A stretch of 64,000 bases of DNA from Paramacrobiotus metropolitanus (taxonomy: Eukaryota; Tardigrada; Eutardigrada; Parachela; Macrobiotidae): positions 992,001 through 1,056,000 of the forward strand of contig NW_026570240.1 in the NCBI RefSeq assembly GCF_019649055.1, written 5' to 3'. Made by a program: the position numbers and the translations under genes. Each line of letters starts with the position of its first letter. The first letter of the stretch is position 1. Below the pieces are notes generated by a model. That model was given only the letters and a program-made list of their open reading frames with translations. It was not told where the DNA came from and ran no database searches. This document shows positions 35,444 through 45,857 of this stretch, piece by piece.

Positions 35444-36827
35444 ATGATGACTTCCGATTCAACCGGTACCATGAGCAAACGAGTGGCCCAATCCGCTACG
35501 AACCGCAAGGTAAGCCACCTTACCTATTATCAAAATTTAAAGAAAGTGTGTATGCAGAGTTGATTACCCTGAAACTATGGTGCAGGCTGGTCTGCGTATT
35601 TATTTATTTAAACAATGCAGACTCTGCATATTTATGTAAACAACAGAGCGCCCTGTGGCTCGATTTAAAACAGAAATTTCGACAACTTTTTGGGGTGCAT
35701 CATGCAATGGTTAATAGTCACTTAAGTGTCTGAAATCGCCTGCGAGAAATCTTTCTGTGTATAAGCACAAGCAAGCATGGAATACGCTTAAAGTTAATTA
35801 GTTCTTATATTTCGTAGGCATTATTTGTTAAATTTTGTCATATAACAAAATATGAAATGAACTAGCAAAAGGGATGCAAAATGTTCTTCTTGCCAAACAG
35901 CACAAAATCATGTATTTAAACCGCGATTTAGAGCACCTTACAAGTTACACCTACTTCTTAACGTTAATAAAATGTACATGTACCCGTAAATTACTTATAA
36001 CATCGTTTGATTTATGGTTAGTGTTTTTGTTGTGGTTTGATTTGGAATACAGGGTCGCCTTTAATTTCTGCCATATCCGTCGTTCCAGTTCAGAGTTGCT
36101 AAATTTTGGCGTGGTTAACCTGCAATAATTCCTTTTTTAATTAATTGATTATTTAACACAAAAGAGCAAGATTGGAAATACAGTTCAAAACGAAACGTTT
36201 TTTACGCCGCTGAATTGATTTATTCTCGACCACCGCTTACCAAATCCTACTTTTTAGATTTCGAAAGGTGTAATTGAGCGCAAGCGCCGCGCTAGAATTA
36301 ACCAGAGCCTGGCGGAACTGAAGTTTATTATTCTGAGTGAGAGCAAAGATAGAGGACTGCACTCTAAACTGGATAAAGCGGAAATCTTGGAGCGAACACT
36401 TGCCTTCGTGCAAACATTACAAAACCGGCAAAACCACCGCCCCGATGATTGCGCCATCCACTCCAGCGCATACCGCGACGGCTACTTTGCATGCATGAAG
36501 GACGTCGATCGCTTTCTTTCCGGCGAGCATTTCGATGAAGTGGTCAAGCAGAAGATTTCGAATCATTTAACCTTTTGCTGCCATGCCGCGGAACGCATGC
36601 TGCAGTTTCCTAATCAGGACAATAGCAGCAACTTGACCTTTGCCAATTCCTATTCAGTTCTGCCGGCGTACCATTCGCTAACCAGGAGTCCGGCCTCTTT
36701 TCTGCATAGTGGATGCGCTGTTGTTCCACAAAGTCCTTCTCCTTCCTTAACAGTTTCCTCCTGTTACAGCAGCACGGGTTATCCCAGCAGTCCCATAAAA
36801 ACGGAAGCGGTGTGGCGACCGTGGTGA
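35444..36827 (+). CDS. Hairy/E(spl)-type bHLH-Orange repressor with WRPW (basic-region Gly variant)
   Basis: Exons are 35444-35509 and 36258-36827, giving 211 residues. HES proteins are nuclear repressors, usually Notch targets, that recruit Groucho. The basic region reads K-G-V-I-E-R-K-R-R-A-R-I-N, followed by helix-loop-helix (L-D-K-A-E-I-L-E-R-T) and an Orange domain (Y-R-D-G-Y-F-A-C-M-K-D-V). The protein ends in W-R-P-W, the Groucho-binding tetrapeptide. Between the Orange domain and the end lies a Ser/Pro-rich stretch. Odd: the proline normally found in the HES basic region (K-P-x-x-E) is Gly here, as in Hey proteins, yet the C-terminus is HES-type rather than YRPW. The protein may be an E(spl)-like paralogue. 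A possible polyadenylation signal AATAAA is at 37144-37149. Confidence 0.93.
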
Positions 36828-39800
36828 TTTTATGCAACCGATTGGCATCTTCAGTGCAGTCGACAATAATTAAATCCTGAATGCTCCGTGATGATTCAGA
36901 GGATATACTTTGCAATAAGTATTACTTTCATTAGTTTTGGCGTTTTAATTCCCATATTGCACTAGCTCATGGAGCAACGGTACAACAAACTCAAGTGTGG
37001 TTCTCATGGTCGTTTAATTTATCGTATTTTGTTAATCTAACACTATTTACTTTTGTGCACTTATGTTTTGTCGTGAGTCATATAATGCACCTGTTGCATT
37101 CCTGTGAGTGACATCAGACACGTAAGCGGCATCGCGATCCTCCAATAAATCCATTTGCACAAGTCATTTGATCTTTCTGTCGGCGTTTCGGTTATGTAAT
37201 TACAGTGCTGTCGCCAGATTCTCTTTATCGACGGCTTTCTGTGCCTTAATTATCTTCGTGTGCTGCCGGTGCGTGCGAAACTAAGTAATCGTCTAAAAAT
37301 ACAGCTTATATACTATGTAAAGGTTATGAAGTTTGCCTTTAATATGTTTGTAAAATTGCAAAATCCTGTAGTTCCCCAAAACTTTGGTGCTGCAAAAAAT
37401 TGATGTCGTACTTTGAAATTCCATTGTAGTCATAAATTGCTTAACTGAATTATTTCGAATACGAATACACAGTTAGAACTACATGTAAGTACATAGTGCA
37501 GCACTCCGAGAGCAAAAATCAGTACGCAATCAGTAATATCTTGACGTTATTGTGGCAAAGAAATTAAGTTTTTCTATAACAACTTGATCGAATTGCTGTT
37601 AACAGTACCTGATAACAATCCATTCCATTTGCTAAACAGCCAGTACACCTTTATCTGCCAAATCGAAATAGCGGGAAGCAAAAATAACTCACTAACGAAT
37701 CATCTGAAAAAGTGGGAAACAATTGCATGCAGAGCGTTTACAAGAGGTACAAACTATTCGGAGCAGAATGACAAAGAAAACGAGAGTGATAAACTTCTCA
37801 ATAGACAGGAGGAACACGACAACCAAGTGCTTTTGCCATTCATTCGACTCAATCTTCCATATCCAGAACGTCATTAATACTTGATGCTCATATGTCAAAG
37901 TCAAAGAAAACGGAATATTCGCCAAAGCTTTTGTGCGCTCCAAACAATTATGCGGCATAAAATTGCACCGTCGCCAGCTTTTCACCAGCACAATATAGTC
38001 ATTAAACGCAACCCACGGTACTTTTCCGGCGTTTGATTTGGAAGTTTGTGTGTGCCTATACCAGTTTTTTGTTCTCGGTAGTCTTTTACGCAGTTTCGCC
38101 GCGTTATGATCATAGCTGATTGCATTTAAATATTTATGACGAGCAACTTCTGAATTGTGTCTCAGTAGCCACATTTGCGCGCTGCATGTGTAATATTCTT
38201 CTGTTTTTAATCTTGATAATAATAAAATGTAAACTGACAAAAAACAGCTGTTTATCCAATTAATACAAGCATATGCATTATTTCTAATATTTCTCGTAGT
38301 CAGTGTAAGTATTGCGCATCTATCGCAAATTTGCTTATGTGTACAATAGTATCCGTACGTCAGCATATGAACACAAAAGTTAATATATTAGCTACTTAGC
38401 GGTAATACGACGACTAAGAGCATAATTTGGCACTAAGTAAATTAAAAGCAATCGAATACGAACAAACGAATTTGAAGTTGACCGAGGGCAGTGACACGCA
38501 CACGCTATTGTGACTGTAAAATCAAAGGATGAATTGGCCGGGACGTTATGAAAAGGATCGTAAAAGACAGTCACACTGCCGGTCACACGGCCGTATCCGA
38601 TTTCCCAATGCAAACATCCACGTGCATCTGCTCGTGAATAGTACAGCATGCGGCTCGAATACATTCGCGCGCCTCATAAAGGTAACCTTTACAAGCAGGT
38701 GCCAGTGTTTCGGACAATTACCTAAAATTAACACTATTTCAATAACTGCACCAATAAAGACGTGTTGCTGACGCTGGATTGCAATAAAGAGAGTGTCGAA
38801 AGTTGTGGATAATTAATACAATTAGCGGTTCAGTACCACATTAAAAGCAGAGTAGCAGTAGAAGTAGTTTTAATTTACAAAGTTACAAAATTTTTGCGCC
38901 TTATATCACTTGGCACTCGCAGCCACTGTATATTGGCTTACGTAAGATAAAACGAGATTTATGTGTAATACTCGTATAATAAGGATAGTGAGCCCAGCTT
39001 TAGATTTACTTCTTCAACAAATCCAATAAATATACAGGTTCAAGCAAAGGTTGTTAGCCGCCCGAGTTATGGAATAATTGATAAATTACTATCTAGAAGA
39101 ATCGGTAATGTTCGCTAATAGTCAGCTAACGATGCAGTCTGTGCAGTGATTCCACGCTAATGAATATACGCCTGCATTCTTCCACCTGTCCTTGCAGTTG
39201 CGTTCCTGCTTATTTTCTGGCGCTTCTGGCATCAAACAGCTAATCGCAAAATTATAGCCTAGTTCATAATTAAAAATCCCCGCACATCTATTGGGAATGA
39301 CGGCATTGTCCAGAAAGTGCCCATTTTCACTGTCAGAAGCTGCCAAAGCCGGGCAGCGTCCGTCTCACACGACCACACCCACATCAATCTCTGGTATAGA
39401 ATCCATTTACTGGTCATCGGGTAAATCATGGGTTCATTGTAAGTTCATTATGGAGCAAGTCTGTATGTGTGGACTCAACCACACGCCATGAAATCGTTAA
39501 TTAGCGGGTCCATGCGAAAGACAACAAAAGACAGGACGAAGAAAACAGAAGTTAGTGCACACACTGTCGGCCGTCTGTTGCGCATTAGCTCCACCGGGAG
39601 CAGACGGAATAAGGGAAACAATTAGCAGAGACACACCGGGAGACCCGATAAATCCGGCTAAACTGCGCTTGGGAAACGTATGCCCGATACGCAATCTTTG
39701 TGGTATGGCAGTAGCGCTTAATCCATGTGTCCTGCGCTTTAATTTATCCTGACAACTTATGCTGGGAAAATGGATTCCCCTGAAATTTTAATCAGGGTTA

Positions 39801-39877
39801 AAACACAAAGCAAAAGTGTTGTGAAAACGTCGGTCTAGTCAAATAATCCGATTTTAACTGTAGAATAATGATAAATA
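36828..39877. other. Region without supported genes between HES-type and RSPH1 genes
   Basis: About 3 kb holding the 3' UTRs of both flanking genes. The only notable frame is a 224-codon minus-strand open frame at 37692-38366, which overlaps a 97-codon plus-strand frame (37584-37877). Neither has a recognisable domain, and I do not call either a gene. Confidence 0.5.
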
Positions 39878-42090
39878 TTAACAATTACCGCTTTGCGCAT
39901 TTTGAAGCATGGTTTCAAAGTCCTCCTCTGCATGCGCTATGGCCGGTACGATTGGGTCATTTTCCAGTTTAACAGCGTCGGCTGTCCCTTCGAGTTTCGC
40001 CATTAGTTCTGTAACAATTAATGCGAAGCGTGTCAGCGTGACAGTTATCGCGTGCCTCGGAAGATGCTGTACGTAGACGGTTAGGCCTAGCTAGCGTACT
40101 GATCAAATACGATTGGCAACCAGCCGTTAACGCACCTTCCGGTTTGACGGCTTTTGCCGGATTGGCCGACACAATCAACATCTCAGCAATCCATGTGGTT
40201 GTCAAGTCGGGCAGCGCATCCGGCCAATCTGGTTCGTCCTCGAGGAAGCGTTTGCCGAACACTGGCGGCGGTGTTTTTGTCTCCTTCAAGCAAAGAGCAT
40301 TCGATAGTTTTCGTAATCATACATTGTTAGCCTACTATAGAACGATAAAGTTTAGTTACGATACCTGCTGAAAAAGATTAAAGGTCACGATATGAATTCA
40401 TGATCAGTAAACGAGACAATGCAACCTAATTATATCGATATCGATTATCAGCAGTGCCGCTGTCTTACCGCGCTTTGATACGGGATGAAGTGACCCTGTT
40501 GTTCATATCCACCCAGGAAAACAAATTTCCCAGGACCAACCACCTAAAAACACCAATGATCAGCGATCCGAGCATCCCGTAAAATTTTTCAACTTGCCGC
40601 CAGTGCGCGCACCATCGTGCTCGGTGTGCTACGTAGGATAACGATACGCTTCAAATATGCAGCTGAGCAGTATAACGGTGTGCTTATAACGTCGAAACAA
40701 TAATTATAAGCCTTTAATTTGGTTTCGTCTACGTAGCATGGATGGAACCACGCTCAAATTGCAAAATATACCGTATCGTTCTGGAAATTGCCGTGAAATT
40801 TGTACGATCCGAAAAGCAATTCTCCCTTTCCATGCCGGCGCCCATTCAACCAGAATCCGACATATCGTGCACCAGACTCTTTATAGTAATAAACACCAAA
40901 TCCGCTGCGCTCGCCGTCTTTCCACTGACCGGAAAATGTGTCGCCACTCTGATAAGTATATTTACCATAACCGTAACGCTTGTCGTTAATCCAGTGACCT
41001 TAAATTGACGACAGAATGGATATATGCAGAAAATTATGTACTTAAAATATGATTGCTAAGAAAGCCGTGTAAAATAAAGAATTTACGTTTATCAGAATAG
41101 CAAAGGATGAAGGTAACATATTATTACGCATTTCGCGTGTGGGTGAGCAAATAGCAGCAAAACCAACTGGAAGTGGAAACTCTCATGCATCTGAATCTCG
41201 CCACCCCACAATTATTATTATGAAGAGAATTTCCGCAAAAGCGTAAATGTACCTACTCTTGAAAAAGCCATTACAGCTATTAATGCTAGCAGTGACTAAA
41301 TCAATTAATGCTAAGTGTATAATCAACGAAAAACGTTCGCGTTAGTAGTTTAAAACCAGTTTCTAATCTTTCCAGCAATTTTTGTAAATAAACTCGAATT
41401 TTTATTATAGTCCCCGAAATAGGTTATTAACTCATACGACACTGTCATGCCAGTGCATTAATGCATGCTCGCGCCGAAAATCTGATTCAACGTGTACGAA
41501 GAACAGGATACCTTCGTAGGTTGAACCATCCGAGTAAATGAACTTTCCAGTCCCGTGTTTCACACCACACCGCCAAGATCCTTCGTAACGTGATCCCGAC
41601 TTGAAGACATACGTGCCCTTTCCGTCGCGTAGATTGTGGGCATACTGACCTTTGTATTCGATGACCATGTTTAATAGTTAATTAGATCGCGTATTACATA
41701 AGTAACAAGAATAAAAATCCTTGACATCATTGCCGTTCAGCTAATCATTGCCGTTATGATAAATACCTTTGTATTTATCGCCGTTCGGGAGGATGGTCGT
41801 ACCTTGGCCATGCCTTTGATTGTACGCATTGCGTTCTCCATGATATTCCTGGACGCCAGAAGCAACTATATTAATGCGAAAAAGAAAAGTACTTTGAATC
41901 TATTATCTATAACGATCCATTCTGTAATTTTTATTCAAACCTTGACAGATTTTTATGATACCATTGAAGCATGCAGTTTGTCAACAGAACTGTGAAATCC
42001 TGTACCACCAGATTCACATATTTATAGCTCAACACTTACTCCAGTGAAAGCTGATTCTTCGCCCTCTTCATTTTCTGGATCGTCATCCAT
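39878..42090 (-). CDS. RSPH1: Radial spoke head 1-like MORN-repeat protein
   Basis: Exons on the minus strand are 42090-42040, 41848-41767, 41649-41512, 40998-40772, 40543-40469, 40283-40136 and 40008-39878, giving 283 residues (human RSPH1 309). RSPH1 is a head component of axonemal radial spokes in motile cilia and sperm flagella. After an acidic N-terminus (M-D-D-D-P-E-N-E-E-G) there are six MORN repeats, for example R-H-G-Q-G-T and K-H-G-T-G-K-F-I-Y-S-D-G-S-T-Y-E-G. Then comes V-G-P-G-K-F-V-F-x-G-G-Y-E-Q-Q-G, matching the sequence that follows the MORN block in RSPH1. The last two exons encode a less conserved Pro/Asp/Glu-rich tail. The acceptor of exon 6 is the least certain splice site. 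Confidence 0.9.
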
Positions 42091-42854
42091 GGTTTCAGCA
42101 TTTAATCAGTTTAAAGCGTGCAACGCAAACTAAACCACGGAAAGTTACATGATCATCCAAACAAATAAACAATAATACTGTCACTATGGAACCTCTGAGA
42201 GTAAGTACTTACAGATAGTATGTATTTACTTGAAGCGTTTGTGGTAATGCACACAAATTCGGCGTCAAAATTTTTAGTTCTGGCTAGTCGCTACTACGTA
42301 ATAAAAAATCTACCGAACCCAAAGCAGTAGATCTGGACGATTCCATAACACAGTAACCCAAATTGGTTTATGGATTACTTTTTTTCGAAGACTCATGTTG
42401 TTTCCCATCACTTCTCTATTCTTGTAATTATGTCTTTCATTAACATCCTTTATCACATTATAATAATACATATGCGAAACAAAAACATGCAGCTGTAACT
42501 CCTATTCAGTACAAGGCAAACATCCTGTGCGCAACCGCGAGAGTTTATTACAGTACCATACTGGCATTTGCAACAGGAAATACAATCTGACCCAAGATCA
42601 ATTATCTCCTCGAGCTTTTCTCAATGGGTGTTTTTACACTCATGTTATAATAAAAATCGAGAAGACAGAAACCACTTTTCAAATGCAGAAATAAAATGCT
42701 AAAAGAAATACCAATTTCTATAAGATTGAACTGTGCACCTGGACTGACCGCACCAAAAAAAAACCAATACGAATAATTTCAAGTACAACAATCACGCGCA
42801 AAAGAAAGTCATACTATTTACAAACATTTCGAGTGAGGGCGTCTCTCAGTCCCA
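42091..42854. other. Spacer between RSPH1 and the hydrophilic-protein gene
   Basis: This serves as the RSPH1 promoter region and the 3' flank of the gene upstream on the minus strand. I saw no coding sequence or clear regulatory site. Confidence 0.5.
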
Positions 42855-44444
42855 TCATTCCTTCTTCTCGCTGACGAAACGACCCTGATCATCGCGTGGC
42901 ATAGTCTCCGCGAAGTGCCTAAACCAGAACACAAAGACTCAATCAACAGCAGCAGAATCAGAAAGCCACTACTCTGTTTAGTGAACCAGGTGTGTCAAAA
43001 CTTCCGAAGTAAGTTTCAACAATCGTATTTAACGGAAGTTCGAATCATACTTGGCAGCTGCACTCAGTTCTTCACGCGCCGTTTCATGGTCGACCTGGTC
43101 GCCGCCGCCTTCTTCCTTGCCACGTCCCGAAGTCTTTCCGGATTTGTTGCCACGCTGATTGTCATCATCGTCCACGTCGTCGTTTTCACGACTCTTTCCG
43201 CTGTGACCAGTGGAGCGGCTCTTTCCCTTGCCTTCTTCTTCGTCCTTGCTGATAAATTTGCCGGAATCATCGCGTGAACGATCCTGAAACGGTAAAGCGC
43301 GGCAAATTAGGAAGAGGAAATGAAACGACTCGCGCTAGAAAACTTTTGATGACATGCATCGAATATGCGATGCAGCTACTGCCAGTCAGTCAGTGATCAA
43401 AGATACGAAAATTAAAGGATGAAATGGTGCCCATTTGTCAGAAAGAATTGCCATTTCATGGCACTGCACTCTTCGCCTACTTTTTCCCCATGTCAAATCG
43501 AACCTGCAAGTGCCCCAGACAATACATTTCGGTTTTCTACCTGAGAATCGTTATCCTGACGACCATCTCGGTCAGCGCCGCGCTGACCCGACCGTTCCTG
43601 TCCGCCGTGTCCAGTTCCAGACTTTCCGCCATGATGACCGGTGTGGCGTCCTGTGTCCTCCGCATCGTCCTTCTTCACGAAGTGGCCACTTTCGTCGCGT
43701 GGATGGTCCTATCAGAAACGAACAAATAATGCCATCATATACGCACAGTACAAACTAAGCTCTTTGTTTTTTCCAAAGGCATTCAGTTAATGCTCATAAG
43801 CCATATGTGTATTGTTACCATAATAGTGATAATACACATTTTAACATAAATGACTTTTTCGATTAAAAGTGTAACTGCAAGACGACCACGGTAAACTATT
43901 GAAAAAATACTGCGCATTACCTCGGGATTGAAGTCATGACGTCCATCATGATGCTGACCAGATTTTCCCTGATGGGATCCCGACTTTCCGCCATGTTGGC
44001 CGCTGTTGCGTCCTTCATTCTCGGCTTCGTCCTTCTTCACGAAATGGCCACTTTCGTCACGCGGATGGTCCTGTTACGAACCATCGATATAGAGAATAGT
44101 CACCATCAGGCAGAGCAATCGCTTTTGTTTCGCAAAATCGTAACCCGTATACTAATTTTGGCCAAAACCATGTATTTTCAGTTTTGCATTACCAAATCAA
44201 CGGATTTAAAACTCTTGACGATTGCTGCTTCAGTATGCGTACAAGGCCCAGATTAAAGGACGTAACAATCATAACATAAGAACGCTTCGTCCAGCAAACT
44301 GTTCGTTACCTCAGGATCGAAGTCACGACGTCCATCGTGCTGGCCAGACTTCTCCTGATGGGATCCTGACTTTTGACGACCAGAGTCTTCGTCGCCACGA
44401 TCGCGGTCCTGGTTAGCGCGGGTGTGGCTTTCAGCCTTCGACAT
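42855..44444 (-). CDS. Unrecognised, extremely hydrophilic repeat protein (five exons)
   Basis: Minus-strand exons are 44444-44310, 44070-43921, 43708-43541, 43283-43051 and 42918-42855. Phases agree and the product is 249 residues. I see no Cys, Trp or Tyr, and a single Leu; it is dominated by Gly, Ser, Asp, Glu, Lys, Arg, His and Gln, so it should be intrinsically disordered and heat-stable. There is no signal peptide. Exons 2-5 each carry near their start a motif R-D-[DE]-x-G-[HKR]-F-[VI]: residues 49, 99, 154 and 238 approximately. Exons 2 and 3 begin with 14 identical residues (DHPRDESGHFVKKD) and exons 1 and 2 share K-S-G-S-H-Q and K-S-G-Q-H, then D-F-x-P-E at their ends. I do not recognise the family. 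Its composition is like that of hydrophilins, LEA-like or other stress-linked disordered proteins, which is only a resemblance. Confidence 0.85.
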
Positions 44445-44613
44445 GATGACTGTTTAGTGTCCGAGTAGCGACCGATTATTAAAAGTTTCCGGAATTTCGA
44501 AAGGTCACTCTGATAACTGCAACAGTTAGTTACTTCTATAGGCGAAAGACGTTTATTCAGATCTCCAAAAATCTAACTGAGCAAACAAGTTTCCGGTTTC
44601 GTTGTACTGGTGG

Positions 44614-44621
44614 TTTTTATA
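44614..44621 (-). promoter_or_regulatory. TATA box of the hydrophilic-protein gene
   Basis: On the minus strand TATAAAAA, preceded by GCGCC, lies 170 bases before the ATG at 44444. A TTCCGGAA palindrome at 44487-44494 (TTCnnGAA, half of a heat-shock element) is in the inferred 5' UTR, followed by TTTCGAAAG at 44495-44503 out of the ideal spacing. The heat-shock reading is weak. Confidence 0.6.
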
Positions 44622-45752
44622 GGCGCAGGCCGGAAAATTTTAATATGACCGCCACACGCGTGTACGTTTGGGCGGAGATTCCATTGTGGACTGCTATGAC
44701 GCAGCGGCGACTGCGGCCTGGAAAAAACCCATTATCGTGCGTACGCTTCTGCGCTGCATGGTCGTTCTGTTGTTCCCATAGTACGTACTACGTACTCATA
44801 CACGTTGCTCTTGCGCAGTGCTCTGGCCGCTCCTGACCGATGGAAAGTGGGAAAAAAGTTCAGCAGAGGCCGTCCGTCTGTCTGTCCGGTTTCTCCGGAT
44901 GGAAACATGGATTTTGCCGTGTGAATCCAGCTGTCGTATGAGTTACGACAATACTTACTTCGCTGTAAGAGAGACAGCCTAGATCCAAATTAAGAGAGCA
45001 ACTTTTAATATTAAATAGATAATTATTTACGAATAAAATTTTATGTAGAAATGTCAAAAACTGTGTTTTTCCGTAAAGCAGGCTATATAATTATACAGGC
45101 CTCTAGTACAGTACGAGTACTCACTCGTACTCATATTTCAATCGATCGCAGTTCAGGAGTAACGAAATTGTACTGGCAGGTTTTTTTACCGAAGAAATTA
45201 TTGTCTGACATAAAATATACGGCAAATTCTGCTACTTCAGTAATACTATTTACAGTAGTCTATCGCCTGCTCATCTTGAATGGTTTGTAGTGATGAAGGT
45301 CACTATTTCAGTTCCAAAAGGGCGCGAACAAGGCTAGATGCAAAAGAAGCCCTCAGCTGGCCGACTGCGTTGCGAAACTTCAATTTTCCGACAACTCAGA
45401 AGATAAAAATTGTGTCATTAAACCCGAATTTATTTTTTTCGCTTGATAGTTTATCGTTTGTACTTACATGAGTCAGGAATTTCTGATAAAAGTTCCAAGG
45501 AAATATTGCTACTTCTTAGTACACCGTAGTAGGAAACTAATTAAACAAAAAACTATGAGTGGTTTGTTCAACTTTGTTGCACTACCACCCTTTATTGACC
45601 GTAAAGCAGTATGCATATTGTGTTAAAGCGAATCTGCACTACGAAATTTCGAATAGTAATTGACTTGTTAAAAAAATAATTTTTATCTCCGCCTGATTTC
45701 GGATCGACTCCGACCGACTTGCCCGCTCGTTTTATCGTTTTTTTCCGTGCTT

Positions 45753-45772
45753 GTTGCATCCAGAGATGCAAC
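45753..45772. repeat. Short perfect hairpin GTTGCATC/GATGCAAC
   Basis: Eight-base arms are separated by the four-base loop CAGA. Function unknown. Confidence 0.6.
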
Positions 45773-45825
45773 CACTTGATGAATCCCCTTTTATAGAGAT
45801 AAGGACATTATAGAGTAATACTTCC

Positions 45826-45857
45826 GATCACTTGGGCCAAATTTTGCCCAAGTGATC
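45826..45857. repeat. Perfect 12-bp hairpin
   Basis: The arm GATCACTTGGGC and its exact complement GCCCAAGTGATC flank an eight-base loop CAAATTTT. It lies only 54 bases from the previous hairpin. No tail of U residues follows. Function unknown. Confidence 0.7.
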
